A DNA stretch of 64,000 nt from Litorivicinus sp965656605 (lineage in GTDB: Bacteria > Pseudomonadota > Gammaproteobacteria > Pseudomonadales > Litorivicinaceae), in assembly GCA_965656605.1 (NCBI GenBank), contig CBFHLC010000004.1:1-64000 (forward strand), given 5' to 3'. This document shows, piece by piece, positions 7,933 through 16,435 of this stretch (positions are counted from its first letter, which is position 1; every line of letters starts with the position of its first letter). The notes under the pieces were generated by a model. The model was not told the DNA's origin and did no database searches. It saw nothing but the letters and a program-made list of their open reading frames with translations. Made by a program: the position numbers and the translations under genes.

Positions 7933-8496
7933 ATGGCCCAAATCGGCAAAACAATCCCTGACTTCACAGCAACCGCCTATCACAACGACGAATTTGTTGA
8001 TGTGAGCTCTGAGAGCGTTAAAGGAAAATGGTCAATCTTTTTGTTCTACCCCGCAGATTTCACCTTTGTCTGCCCAACTGAATTAGAAGACATGGCTGCA
8101 CATTACGACGAGTTGCAAGCGTTGGGTGTTGAAGTCTACTCAGTCTCTACTGACACCCACTTTTCTCATAAGGCGTGGCACGACTCCTCAGAGGCCATTG
8201 GCAAAATTCAGTACCCGATGATCGGTGACCAAACTGGCGCTATTACTCGCGGATTCGATGTGATGATCGAAGAAGATCACATGGCCCACCGAGGAACCTT
8301 CTTGGTCGACCCGGACGGAGTGATCCAAGTAGCGCACATTCATGCGGGTGGCATTGGCCGCAGTGCCAAGGACATGGTCCGCAACGTAAAAGCTGCGCAG
8401 TACGTTCGTGAAAACGATGGCGAGGTATGTCCCGCTGCTTGGGAGCAGGGACAAGCAACCTTAGCCCCCTCGCTGGATTTGGTCGGAAAGATCTAA
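7933..8496 (+). CDS. ahpC: alkyl hydroperoxide reductase subunit C (2-Cys peroxiredoxin)
   Basis: 187 residues, the usual AhpC length. The peroxidatic Cys is C47 in FTFVCPTE and the resolving Cys is about C166 in GEVCPAAW near the C-terminus. AhpC reduces H2O2, alkyl hydroperoxides and peroxynitrite in the cytosol and is recycled by AhpF, encoded 76 bp downstream. GGAGAAATGAT precedes the ATG. The ~260-bp leader is AT-rich near the gene. OxyR, encoded two genes downstream, is the expected activator. Confidence 0.97.
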   Translation: MAQIGKTIPDFTATAYHNDEFVDVSSESVKGKWSIFLFYPADFTFVCPTELEDMAAHYDELQALGVEVYSVSTDTHFSHKAWHDSSEAIGKIQYPMIGDQTGAITRGFDVMIEEDHMAHRGTFLVDPDGVIQVAHIHAGGIGRSAKDMVRNVKAAQYVRENDGEVCPAAWEQGQATLAPSLDLVGKI

Positions 8497-8509
8497 AGGG
8501 TTAACTGCA

Positions 8510-8530
8510 GGTGGGAGGCTGACTCCCACC
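8510..8530 (+). other. ahpC-ahpF intergenic hairpin
   Basis: GGTGGGAG and CTCCCACC form a perfect eight-base-pair stem around a five-base loop (GCTGA). No T-run follows. Such a stem between ahpC and ahpF could cap the abundant ahpC message or partly attenuate read-through, giving more AhpC than AhpF. Confidence 0.5.
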
Positions 8531-8572
8531 CCGCAATTTGATCGTTTGCCATTGGAAAAGTAGGAGGGCGTC

Positions 8573-10123
8573 ATGCTCAGCCAAGATATTTTGAATGCAC
8601 TAAAGAGCTACGCAGCAAAGCTCGAACGTCCCGTCTCGTTAGTGTTGCAAACGGGCCAGCACGAGAAGCGTGCTGAATTGCTGGAGTTTCTGAATCAGAT
8701 TTGCTCGGTCAGTGAATGGTTAGAGGTACACGAGCGTGATGCCGGACTGCGTAGTCCGATTTCGTTTGCCCTTGAGGCTGATCATACGGCGGTGGGGATC
8801 GAATTTTCAGGTATTCCTAGTGGACATGAATTTAACTCGTTGGTGCTAGCGATCCTGCAAGCCGGCGGTAGTCAGGTCAAACTAGACCCTAGTTTAGTAG
8901 CAATGCTGGAGCGCATCGATCAGCCGACTAAGTTTGAGGTGTTTATATCCCTGAGCTGCCACAACTGTCCCGATGTTGTGCAGGCCCTGAATCAGTTCGC
9001 GCTGATCAATCCGAACATTCAAACCGAGATGATTGACGGCGGCCTGTTCCAGGATGTGATTGAGGCGCGCAACATCCAAGGTGTTCCTAGCGTTTATTTG
9101 AATGGCGAAATATTCGCCAACGGCAAGGTAGAGACGGGTCAGTTAATCGAAAAGTTGGTCGCCAAATACCCCCATATTGCGAAGGCTGAGTCGGTTGAAT
9201 CCTTGCCTGTGCAAGACGTGACGGTGCTAGGCGGTGGTCCAGCTGGAGTATCCGCTGCAATCTATGCAGCACGTAAGGGCTTAAAAGTCACCGTAATTGC
9301 TGAGCGCTTGGGTGGACAGGTCAAAGACACCGTTGGCATTGAGAATTTTATCTCGGTTCAAGAAACCACAGGCACGCAGCTGACTGGAAATCTGGTACAG
9401 CATCTGACTCAACATGACGTGACGGTCAAAGAACACCTCCGGGTGCGATCACTCGAGCCAGGGGACATTAAGTCGGTGACCTTATCAAACGGTGAGATCA
9501 TTCAAAGCAAGACCGTGATCGTCGCAACTGGGGCTAAATGGCGTGAACTGGGAGTGCCTGGGGAGAAAGAAAACATCGGATCCGGAGTGGCGTATTGCCC
9601 GCACTGTGATGGGCCCTTTTTTAAGGGCAAAGACGTTGCGGTTGTCGGAGGGGGTAACTCGGGTATCGAGGCGGCCTTAGATCTAGCCGGTATGGTGAAT
9701 CACGTAACGGTGTTTGAATTTGCGCCGACCTTAAAGGCTGATCAAGTGTTGATCGATAAGGCCGAAGCCCATGATCGGATCAGTATCATTAAAAACGCGC
9801 AAACCACCGAGGTGATCGCCAATGGAGGTAAAGTATCCAGCCTGAGTTATGTTGATCGTGAATCAGGCCAACAACATCGACATGATGTGGCAGGCATTTT
9901 TGTCCAGATCGGTTTGGTACCAAACAGCGAGTTTTTGAAGGGCGTGGTTGAGCTATCGCCCCATGGCGAGGTGGTGATTGATGAGCATTGTCAAACATCC
10001 CAGCAGGGTATTTTTGCAGCGGGTGACGTCTCGACGGTTCCATTCAAGCAAATTGTGATCGCAGTCGGAGAAGGATCAAAAGCCTCACTGTCAGCCTTTG
10101 ATCACTTGATCCGGGCCGCTTAG
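8573..10123 (+). CDS. ahpF: alkyl hydroperoxide reductase subunit F
   Basis: 516 residues, normal length. The N-terminal domain is a double-thioredoxin fold with a CxxC disulfide in SCHNCP (about residues 127-130). After a linker comes a thioredoxin-reductase-like flavoprotein with the FAD motif VLGGGPAGVSAAIYAARKG (about residue 215 on), the redox pair in AYCPHCDGPF, the NADH site VVGGGNSGIEAALDLAG and the C-terminal FAD motif GIFAAGDV. It passes electrons from NADH to AhpC. AGTAGGAGGG supplies the ribosome site. Operon with ahpC. Confidence 0.97.
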   Translation: MLSQDILNALKSYAAKLERPVSLVLQTGQHEKRAELLEFLNQICSVSEWLEVHERDAGLRSPISFALEADHTAVGIEFSGIPSGHEFNSLVLAILQAGGSQVKLDPSLVAMLERIDQPTKFEVFISLSCHNCPDVVQALNQFALINPNIQTEMIDGGLFQDVIEARNIQGVPSVYLNGEIFANGKVETGQLIEKLVAKYPHIAKAESVESLPVQDVTVLGGGPAGVSAAIYAARKGLKVTVIAERLGGQVKDTVGIENFISVQETTGTQLTGNLVQHLTQHDVTVKEHLRVRSLEPGDIKSVTLSNGEIIQSKTVIVATGAKWRELGVPGEKENIGSGVAYCPHCDGPFFKGKDVAVVGGGNSGIEAALDLAGMVNHVTVFEFAPTLKADQVLIDKAEAHDRISIIKNAQTTEVIANGGKVSSLSYVDRESGQQHRHDVAGIFVQIGLVPNSEFLKGVVELSPHGEVVIDEHCQTSQQGIFAAGDVSTVPFKQIVIAVGEGSKASLSAFDHLIRAA

Positions 10124-10140
10124 CGCCCACTTAGGAAACC

Positions 10141-10161
10141 AGCGGGTCAGTCCGGCCCGCT
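10141..10161 (+). terminator. possible terminator/attenuator after ahpF
   Basis: AGCGGG and CCCGCT form a six-base-pair stem with a nine-base loop just before the oxyR ribosome site. No T-run follows, so termination would be weak or rho-dependent; it may separate ahpCF from oxyR expression. Confidence 0.4.
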
Positions 10162-10177
10162 GCATTAAGGATCATTC

Positions 10178-11089
10178 GTGATATCACTCAAGCAAATCGT
10201 CTACGCCCTGGCGGTACAGAAAACGCTTCATTTCAAGCGAGCTTCAGAGATCTGCAACGTATCGCAGTCTGCGCTGAGCACCGCCATCACCGAGTTTGAA
10301 AAGCATCTAGGCATTCAGGTGTTTGAACGCACCAACAAACAAGTGCTGGTCACCACGGCGGGCGAAGCGGTTTTGCGAAAGGCCCAGCGCATCAAAACCG
10401 AAATGGATGAGCTGACTCAGATGGCAGCTGCTGACAAGGAGCCGTTCACCAAGCCGCTCTCGATCGGGTTAATCCCCACGATCGGGCCTTACTTGTTGCC
10501 CAAGGTGCTACCGGCGCTTCGCGAGCAGTACCCCAAGATCCAGTTAAAGGTAAAAGAGGATCAGTCCCACGTATTGACTGAGATGGTCAGGGCGGGGGAC
10601 TTGGACATCGTGATTATGGCGCTGCCGTACCCGCTTGAGGGTTTGATGACCTTCGAGTTTTGGGAAGAGGACTTTTACGTGGTCACGCACAAAGAACAGT
10701 GCAACACCGCGCAAACCGAAATCACCAGTCACGAGTTAGAGCTGGACCAACTAATGTTGTTAAAAGACGGCCACTGCTTGAAAGAGCACGCGCTGGAGGC
10801 CTGCAGCATGAAGGCGAACCGGCAGGACCAAGGATTCGATTCGGCCAGTCTGTATACCTTAATTCAAATGGTAGCTGGCAAGTTGGGGACAACCTTGGTG
10901 CCGCAAATGGCATTGGATCAGCTGGTGACGCCACAGTCAGAATTGCACGCCTATCATCTGAACGAGCCAGGTCCCCATCGACGACTGGCGTTGGTGATCC
11001 GACCGAATTACATCCGGACCCACGAGGTCATGTTGTTGAAGGCTTTGTTTACTGAGCAGTTACACTTAGCTGCGATGAAAAGAGCTTAG
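10178..11089 (+). CDS. oxyR: hydrogen peroxide-sensing LysR regulator OxyR
   Basis: 303 residues; an N-terminal LysR winged helix (AVQKTLHFKRASEICNVSQSALS) and a C-terminal sensor domain. The redox pair is present: Cys200 in LKDGHCLKEHAL and Cys209 in EACSM, with the same eight-residue gap and almost the same numbering as E. coli C199/C208, which supports a true peroxide sensor. The GTG start has AAGGAT upstream. It lies directly after ahpF, its expected target operon, and the denD stop-to-start gap downstream is only seven bases, so denD may be partly co-expressed. Confidence 0.93.
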   Translation: MISLKQIVYALAVQKTLHFKRASEICNVSQSALSTAITEFEKHLGIQVFERTNKQVLVTTAGEAVLRKAQRIKTEMDELTQMAAADKEPFTKPLSIGLIPTIGPYLLPKVLPALREQYPKIQLKVKEDQSHVLTEMVRAGDLDIVIMALPYPLEGLMTFEFWEEDFYVVTHKEQCNTAQTEITSHELELDQLMLLKDGHCLKEHALEACSMKANRQDQGFDSASLYTLIQMVAGKLGTTLVPQMALDQLVTPQSELHAYHLNEPGPHRRLALVIRPNYIRTHEVMLLKALFTEQLHLAAMKRA

Positions 11090-11096
11090 GATTCAA

Positions 11097-12071
11097 ATGA
11101 AAATAATGATAACGGGAGCCGCAGGCTTCTTGGGCCAAAAACTGGTCAGTTACCTGCTAGAGCAGTCCAGTGTGAAGGTGAATGGCCAGTATTCAGAGCT
11201 GACAGAACTGCTTTTGTGCGACGTTAACCAGGAAGTCTTATCGCAGATGAGTACAATCGATTCGCGAATATCGACGATAACTGGAGCATTCAACACCGCC
11301 GGCGCGCTTGAATCGTTATCAGGATTTAGTCCTGATGTAATTGTGCATTTAGCAGCGGTGGTTTCAGGAAGTGCCGAAGCAGACTTTGGGCTAGGTATGG
11401 ACGTAAATGTCCGTGCATTGACCGATTTAATCGATACGGCAGCTCAGCTAGAAAATGCACCGGTATTCGTTTTTTCTTCATCGATTGCGGTGTTTGGTTG
11501 TCAGCATAATGAGGCAGTCCATGAGGATCGCCCTCCACAGCCTGTCAGTAGCTACGGCAACCAAAAGTTAATCGGTGAAATTTTGGTTCGCGATGGCTCC
11601 CGTAAAGGTCTTTTGAAAGGCCGGTCTATACGAATCCCGACCGTATCTGTGCGCCCGGGTGTTCCTAACGGGGCGGCCTCGTCTTTTGCCAGTGGAATTA
11701 TTCGAGAGCCATTGGCGGGTATGCCTACAACAGTGCCAGTAAGTCGTACTACCCAAATGCATCTGGCCAGTCCCGGTAAAGCTTTGCAATATCTAGTCCA
11801 GAGCATCGGCATTGAGCAGAGTGAAGTCGGGGCGGACACCACCTTAGTGATGCCAGGCATTTCAGTGTCGGTTCACGAGATGCTTGAGGCCCTCGAGCGC
11901 GCATCGCCGCAAGCGATTTCATGGGTGACGGATCAAATCGACCCTAACGTCGAGGCCATTATCAATACTTGGCCGGGCGCTGTAGAGACTCCGCGGTCGC
12001 GGGCACTTGGGTTCACGCCCGATAAGTCTATCGACGAGATAATTGCTCAGTTTGTCCATTGCCAAGACTAA
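11097..12071 (+). CDS. denD: D-erythronate dehydrogenase (extended SDR family)
   Basis: 324 residues. The N-terminal MITGAAGFLGQKL is the extended SDR nucleotide site, VFSSSIAVFG and the YGNQK stretch carry the Ser/Tyr-x-x-x-Lys catalytic residues, and VRPGVPNGAASSF is typical of the DenD group. DenD oxidises D-erythronate to 2-oxo-tetronate, feeding OtnI-OtnK-OtnC encoded 3.6 kb downstream on the opposite strand. It begins seven bases after oxyR with an AGGA that lies over the oxyR stop, so translation is probably coupled. Its 3' end overlaps the convergent transporter gene by 4 nt. The assignment rests on family resemblance plus the pathway context. Confidence 0.8.
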   Translation: MKIMITGAAGFLGQKLVSYLLEQSSVKVNGQYSELTELLLCDVNQEVLSQMSTIDSRISTITGAFNTAGALESLSGFSPDVIVHLAAVVSGSAEADFGLGMDVNVRALTDLIDTAAQLENAPVFVFSSSIAVFGCQHNEAVHEDRPPQPVSSYGNQKLIGEILVRDGSRKGLLKGRSIRIPTVSVRPGVPNGAASSFASGIIREPLAGMPTTVPVSRTTQMHLASPGKALQYLVQSIGIEQSEVGADTTLVMPGISVSVHEMLEALERASPQAISWVTDQIDPNVEAIINTWPGAVETPRSRALGFTPDKSIDEIIAQFVHCQD

Positions 12072-12916
12072 GGTGTAGCTCGACGCTTGAGACGCAACCG
12101 AGTCATCAACGAGGCTACGATCATCGCAGCGCCTACCAGCTGCAACGGCTGATACAACGAGCCGGTAATGGCGGTTGCAATCAGTGCGACCGCAACCCCT
12201 TCAAGGTTCATGATCAGGCTGGCTTCGGACTGGGAAAGCTCACCCTGCACCTTGGCCTGCAATACAAAACGAAAGGCAGTGGCAATTACCGCAGATAAAG
12301 CTAGCCACATCCAGCCATTCTCAAAGCCTGACAAGCTGGGATTCTCAAACATTAAAGACAACGCTGCCATTCCGACTGTCACGACTGCAAAACAAGCCAA
12401 GGTCATGACCCAAGGATTGTGATTACGACTGACTCTTGTCATCTGGGTCATGTAAAGACCCAATAGCACGGCGGCGATGGCGAATAAGCCGAGTGAAGGC
12501 GTTTCAAATCCGGGCGCCATTAAGAAACTACCCATCACTGCCAATAAAGCGGGCCAGTGGTAATGCTGCATTAATGGCTCGCCATACAGCAGCCGACCAA
12601 AATATGGCGAGATAATAACTCCCAGCGTGATGATGAATCCGCCCAAGCCAATATCCCCAAAGGTGCTTTGTTTGACTGCCAGGATCCACGCGACCATCGC
12701 GCTAAAAAACACTAGACCCACCCACATGCCCGCTATGACGTCGGCCTTTAGAATTTGGTTGGGTCGTAAAACCACCAGGATAATTAGGGCGCCCAGTCCA
12801 AATCGCCATGCCATGAAGGTGAAAGCATCGAAGTGGATCACTCCCATCTTCGAAAAAAACCAACCGATTGCCGCTAGCCACATAACGAGAACCATCAGTA
12901 TGCGAGGCTGCGTCAT
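12068..12916 (-). CDS. EamA/DMT family transporter
   Basis: 282 residues with about ten hydrophobic segments in two similar halves, the layout of drug/metabolite transporters. Examples are the first helix MVLVMWLAAIGWFFSKMG and the last GAAMIVASLMTRLRLKRR. The gene starts inside the stop of the LacI regulator (ATGA), so it belongs to that two-gene operon and should move a compound linked to the gntK/dgoK/dgoA pathway. EamA proteins are usually exporters, though some import; direction and substrate cannot be told. It converges with denD with a 4-nt overlap. Confidence 0.8.
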   Translation of the reverse strand: MTQPRILMVLVMWLAAIGWFFSKMGVIHFDAFTFMAWRFGLGALIILVVLRPNQILKADVIAGMWVGLVFFSAMVAWILAVKQSTFGDIGLGGFIITLGVIISPYFGRLLYGEPLMQHYHWPALLAVMGSFLMAPGFETPSLGLFAIAAVLLGLYMTQMTRVSRNHNPWVMTLACFAVVTVGMAALSLMFENPSLSGFENGWMWLALSAVIATAFRFVLQAKVQGELSQSEASLIMNLEGVAVALIATAITGSLYQPLQLVGAAMIVASLMTRLRLKRRATP

Positions 12917-13836
12917 ATCGCCAGACTCTTACGAAACTTGATCGAGGCTGAAAATTCAGGAATCTGGTACTCAGAGTTCAGCAAGCTAGCACTGGCTGCG
13001 AAGCCAATTTCATACAGCGGCATTGCGACACTGGTCAGTGCAGGGGATAGATGCGCGGCAAAATCCAAATCGTTGTAGCCACTGATCCCAACCTCGTTTG
13101 GTACAGAGAGTCCCAACGCATGACAGCTCATCATTGCCCCTAAGGCTAGATCGTCATTGTTACAAATCAGCGCCCTAAAGCCTTTGTCTAACGCTTGGTC
13201 TGCTAAGGCCCGTCCTGCTTCAACGGACGATGTGCCACTCCAATCAAAGACGGTTGCGCCTAACTGAGTAGCGGCAGCCTTGCGAGCCTGGCCGCGCGGA
13301 TCAACGCCTGCGCTTAGAAACGCACACTGCTCGGTACGAATAGTGTGTGACCGAAAAATATCGCTGATCGCAGCTGCGTGGTCGATGCCAAACACTCCGT
13401 CATCCAACAAGCGAATAGCCTGTAAGTGTTCTGCGATCTTGGGGGGCTGCTGATGGCTAGAGACCCATAAAACACCTTTAGGTGCTTGCTGCGCCAGTGC
13501 GTCAAACGCGTCTTGTTCCTGCTTGGGATCATAGTCAGTGTTGATCACTTGGATTGATCCTAGAAAACCTAGCTCCTTCGCCGCGTCATGGGCACCACGA
13601 ATGACTGGTGCAAACACTTGATTGTTTAACGAGGGTACAACCATGCCAATCATGGAGTTCTGGCGCGTAGCTAGGGCCCGGGCAGCCAAGTTGGGTCGGT
13701 ATCCCTGGCGTGAAATCTCGTTTTGTATCTTTGCATAGGTGGCTGGACTCACTCGGTCCGGCGTATTGATCGCGCGCGACACCGTCATGGGACTGATTCC
13801 TAGGGCTGACGCAAGCGTTTCTAAGGTTGCTTTCAC
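12913..13836 (-). CDS. LacI family regulator of the gntK/dgo genes
   Basis: 307 residues from GTG 13836, placed just before the helix-turn-helix LETLASALGISPMTVSRAIN; AAGGTG lies seven bases upstream. A longer in-frame extension to 14034 runs through the divergent kinase gene and is rejected. After the hinge (PNLAARALATRQ) comes the periplasmic-binding-like sensor domain (IGMVVPSLNNQVFAPVIRG). The likely effector is gluconate, galactonate or a keto-sugar acid. Divergent from gntK with a 16-bp near-palindromic operator between them, so it probably represses both its own operon and gntK-dgoK-dgoA. Confidence 0.85.
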   Translation of the reverse strand: MKATLETLASALGISPMTVSRAINTPDRVSPATYAKIQNEISRQGYRPNLAARALATRQNSMIGMVVPSLNNQVFAPVIRGAHDAAKELGFLGSIQVINTDYDPKQEQDAFDALAQQAPKGVLWVSSHQQPPKIAEHLQAIRLLDDGVFGIDHAAAISDIFRSHTIRTEQCAFLSAGVDPRGQARKAAATQLGATVFDWSGTSSVEAGRALADQALDKGFRALICNNDDLALGAMMSCHALGLSVPNEVGISGYNDLDFAAHLSPALTSVAMPLYEIGFAASASLLNSEYQIPEFSASIKFRKSLAI

Positions 13837-13864
13837 GAGCTGACACCTTGGTAGAGTGATGGTA

Positions 13865-13880
13865 ATGTTAGCGCAAACAT
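13865..13880. promoter_or_regulatory. LacI/GntR-type operator
   Basis: ATGTTAGCGCAAACAT: an inverted repeat matching its reverse complement at 14 of 16 positions with a central GCGC. It resembles operators of gluconate-type LacI repressors (ATGTTA...TAACAT). It sits between the divergent regulator start (13836) and the gntK start (13895), just ahead of the gntK ribosome site (AAGGGG, 13882-13887), where a bound repressor would block both directions. Confidence 0.7.
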
Positions 13881-13894
13881 CAAGGGGCGAGAAG

Positions 13895-14377
13895 ATGCAG
13901 GTTTTGGTCATGGGAGTATCTGGTAGCGGCAAAAGCACCATCGGTGCAAAGCTGGCACAGAGCTTAGGAGTCCCATTTGTTGAGGCTGACGATCTGCACT
14001 CGCCGGCTAATAAAGCCAAAATGGCAGCGGGCATTCCGCTGATCGACCAAGACCGTTGGCCATGGCTGGAACAATTGGCTGCGGATGCGGCAAGTCATTC
14101 CAGCTGTGTATTCAGTTGCTCCGCGCTTAAAACGACCTATCGTAATTTCTTGCGTCGACAGCTACCTGGGCTGAAAACTATTTTCTTGCACGGTAGTGAA
14201 TCTGTACTATTTGATCGTCAGCAGGCTCGTAACCACGAGTTTATGTCACCCACGCTTTTAACCTCGCAGCTAGAAACCTTAGAAGATCCGTCCGCAGAAG
14301 AGGCGACGCTGTGTATCGATTTGGATCAATCACTAGAGGCAATCCTCGAGCAAACCGAGCGATGGTTGAATGCCTAA
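13895..14377 (+). CDS. gntK: gluconokinase
   Basis: 160 residues from ATG 13895, chosen for AAGGGG seven bases upstream and because the P-loop GVSGSGKST then starts at residue 7 as in GntK. FVEADDLHSPANKAKMAAGIPL and DRWPWLEQL are signature blocks of gluconate kinases, and CSALKTTYR is the conserved substrate-binding stretch. It makes 6-phosphogluconate from gluconate with ATP in the cytosol. It overlaps dgoK by 8 nt. No gluconate permease or 6-phosphogluconate dehydratase is in the window. Confidence 0.9.
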   Translation: MQVLVMGVSGSGKSTIGAKLAQSLGVPFVEADDLHSPANKAKMAAGIPLIDQDRWPWLEQLAADAASHSSCVFSCSALKTTYRNFLRRQLPGLKTIFLHGSESVLFDRQQARNHEFMSPTLLTSQLETLEDPSAEEATLCIDLDQSLEAILEQTERWLNA

Positions 14378-15158
14378 AGCGCTGGACGGTGGGACGACCC
14401 ACTGGAGGATATTTTTCGGTGATGATTTACAGGAAACCTTGCGGATTAACGCGGGCGACTGGGCGGCGTTTGATTCTGTCGCTGCATCAGGCCCGACTTT
14501 GATAGGGGGCATGGTGACGTCACAGGGACGCTATCAAACCGGGTATCGCGCGACGATCGCGGATGTGGCATGTCCAGTGAATCATTGGTCAAGGTTTGAC
14601 GAGCAGGTGTTTGCACTTCCCGGTGTCGTTGACCATGCAAATCAGGACATGATGCGAGGTGAGGATGCCGAGCTTGCTGGACTCGACTTAACTGATGGCT
14701 GGGTGTTGTCGCCTGGGACTCACAACAAGTGGATCTTGCTCGAGAACGGAAAGATCTGCGTGATTCGTAGCTTTGTGACCGGTGATATTCGCGAGCAGTT
14801 AATGTGTAGTCGAACTCTCGGCGCATTGATTGGACGCGATAATTGTTCAGAATCATACGCATCGGGCTTTTTTGAACAACTATCCTCTCCACAGCCGTTG
14901 ACTCAGTGGCTGTTTCAACTTCGTTATCGTTGGCAACATTTGAATTGGCAGTCGGATCAGCTTTCAGGTTGGTTAAATGGCGCGTTGTTGGCTGATGAAT
15001 GGCGAGTGATGCGCCAGTATCGGATCACTGATTTAACTGTAATAGGTGAGCAGGATTGGACGTCCTCACTCGATGTGCTTATTGAGGAGGGCTGTGCCAT
15101 CCATCGAGTCGTTCAAGACGCACGAGCAGGTTACCGAGCTTTGTTGGAGCAGCTATGA
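14370..15158 (+). CDS. dgoK: 2-dehydro-3-deoxygalactonokinase
   Basis: 262 residues, slightly short of the usual ~290. DGGTTHWR near the N-terminus is the phosphate-binding motif of this ASKHA-type kinase, followed by GGMVTSQGRYQTGY, MMRGEDAELAG and SPGTHNKWI, all typical of DgoK. It phosphorylates 2-keto-3-deoxygalactonate, giving the substrate of the next gene's aldolase. It overlaps gntK by 8 nt and dgoA as ATGA, so the three genes form one operon under the LacI operator at 13865. Confidence 0.87.
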   Translation: MPKALDGGTTHWRIFFGDDLQETLRINAGDWAAFDSVAASGPTLIGGMVTSQGRYQTGYRATIADVACPVNHWSRFDEQVFALPGVVDHANQDMMRGEDAELAGLDLTDGWVLSPGTHNKWILLENGKICVIRSFVTGDIREQLMCSRTLGALIGRDNCSESYASGFFEQLSSPQPLTQWLFQLRYRWQHLNWQSDQLSGWLNGALLADEWRVMRQYRITDLTVIGEQDWTSSLDVLIEEGCAIHRVVQDARAGYRALLEQL

Positions 15159-15703
15159 GGGAAATCGCAATTCTAAGGGGGCTGCAGGCAAGTCACGCGC
15201 TTGAGGTCGCAGACGCTTTGGTAGCACGAGGGTATTCCGAAATCGAAGTGCCACTTAACCGTGAAGGTGCATGGGAGGCGCTGGAAGTGTTACGGCATAA
15301 CCGAGGCGTTTATCGATTGGGTGCCGGAACCGTGATAACTAAATCTCAGTTGTTTAGGGCTGTTGAACTCGGACTGGATTTTGCACTCGCGCCAAATCTT
15401 GATCCCGAGCTCGTTAAGTTGTCCCAACAGCAGGATTTTGAATTTATTCCGGGTGTCCAGACAGTGTCCGAGGTATATGCGGCCGCAAAGCTAGGCGCAC
15501 GTTGGGTCAAGTTGTTTCCGGCTTCACTGATTACACAGCCGGGTCTGAAGGACATAAAGACCGTGTGGCCTGACGGCGTAAAATGTATCGCGGTGGGCGG
15601 CGTTAATCTGGAAAACCAAGCGCAGTGGATCCGCGCGGGTGCGGATGGTGTCGGCTTGGGTTCCAGCCTTTTTAAAGATGGCGCATTATTGCCAGCGAGT
15701 TAA
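15155..15703 (+). CDS. dgoA: 2-dehydro-3-deoxy-6-phosphogalactonate aldolase
   Basis: 182 residues, KDPG/KDPGal aldolase family (TIM barrel), a little shorter than the usual ~205. ILRG (R8), YSEIEVPLN (E31), GAGTV, FIPGVQTVSE and WVKLFPAS (Schiff-base Lys near K119) are the active-site blocks. It cleaves the phosphorylated keto-deoxy acid to pyruvate and glyceraldehyde 3-phosphate. The C-terminus ends soon after GVGLGSSLF, lacking the usual final helix. Its 3' end overlaps the convergent otnI gene by 18 nt, which may explain the short tail. Confidence 0.87.
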   Translation: MREIAILRGLQASHALEVADALVARGYSEIEVPLNREGAWEALEVLRHNRGVYRLGAGTVITKSQLFRAVELGLDFALAPNLDPELVKLSQQQDFEFIPGVQTVSEVYAAAKLGARWVKLFPASLITQPGLKDIKTVWPDGVKCIAVGGVNLENQAQWIRAGADGVGLGSSLFKDGALLPAS

Positions 15704-16435
15704 CCACCCCAACCCCTCTTCTACTCCAGCGGACGGGCGGTATTCGGCGCCTAATGGAGCATCCCAACCTGCGGTTCGGATTGCCTCAAAAATGGTTGGG
15801 TAATCGACACTGCCTTGATCAGGTTCTGATCGATCCGGTACGCCGGCGAATTGAATATGTCCAAGCGTATCCCAGCATTTCGAAAGCTCTTTCAAAACAT
15901 CGCCTTCAGTTTTGCCGACGTGGTAGCAGTCAAACATGACTCGGACGTTAGCCAGTCCCAACTCAGCCACAATGGCTCGCGCTTGTTCTTGGGTTGAGAG
16001 GAAATAACCTGGGACATCCACGGGATTTAAAGGCTCAATCAATACGCCGATTCCGGCTTTTATTGCCTGTTCCGAGGCGTATCGGAGGTTATCCAAAAAG
16101 CACGCATGGGCGTCAGGATGATCGGTTATACCAGCCATAACATGAAGATTTTTGGCCCCGATTTGCTGGCCATATTCCAAGCCCTGATCAATAGCAATTT
16201 GGGCTTCAGTTTCGTGGCCTGGCATCGCAGACAGACCGTTCGAGTCGCCTTTGATGGTGTTCAGTCCCAACATGGGCAGTCCAGTTTCACCCAAGGCAGA
16301 TCGGACGTCTTCGATTGGCTCACCGTACGGCCAGTGACATTCAACGGCATCAAAGCCCGCTGCTCTGGCTGCGCGGATGGCATTGGCAAGTGGGCGGTCT
16401 GTCCACAAGAATCCCAAATTTGCTGAAAATTTCAT
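15686..16435 (-). CDS. otnI: 2-oxo-tetronate isomerase (hydroxypyruvate isomerase family)
   Basis: 249 residues, sugar-phosphate isomerase/epimerase TIM barrel. MKFSANLGFLWTDRPL, AGFDAVECHWPYG, IEPLNPVDVPGYFL, MFDCYHVGKTEGD and HIQFAGVPDRSEPDQG are the conserved metal- and substrate-binding blocks of the hydroxypyruvate isomerase/OtnI group. In the erythronate/threonate route it converts 2-oxo-tetronate to 3-oxo-tetronate. It directly follows otnC in the operon otnI-otnC-otnK-ltnD-TRAP (transcribed right to left). The choice of OtnI over plain hydroxypyruvate isomerase rests on these neighbours. Confidence 0.83.
   Translation of the reverse strand: MKFSANLGFLWTDRPLANAIRAARAAGFDAVECHWPYGEPIEDVRSALGETGLPMLGLNTIKGDSNGLSAMPGHETEAQIAIDQGLEYGQQIGAKNLHVMAGITDHPDAHACFLDNLRYASEQAIKAGIGVLIEPLNPVDVPGYFLSTQEQARAIVAELGLANVRVMFDCYHVGKTEGDVLKELSKCWDTLGHIQFAGVPDRSEPDQGSVDYPTIFEAIRTAGWDAPLGAEYRPSAGVEEGLGWLTRWQ

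Noticed and set aside
13837..14034. N-terminal extension of the LacI regulator
   Set aside because: It would cover the operator and the start of divergent gntK and lies before the helix-turn-helix, which begins right after the GTG at 13836.
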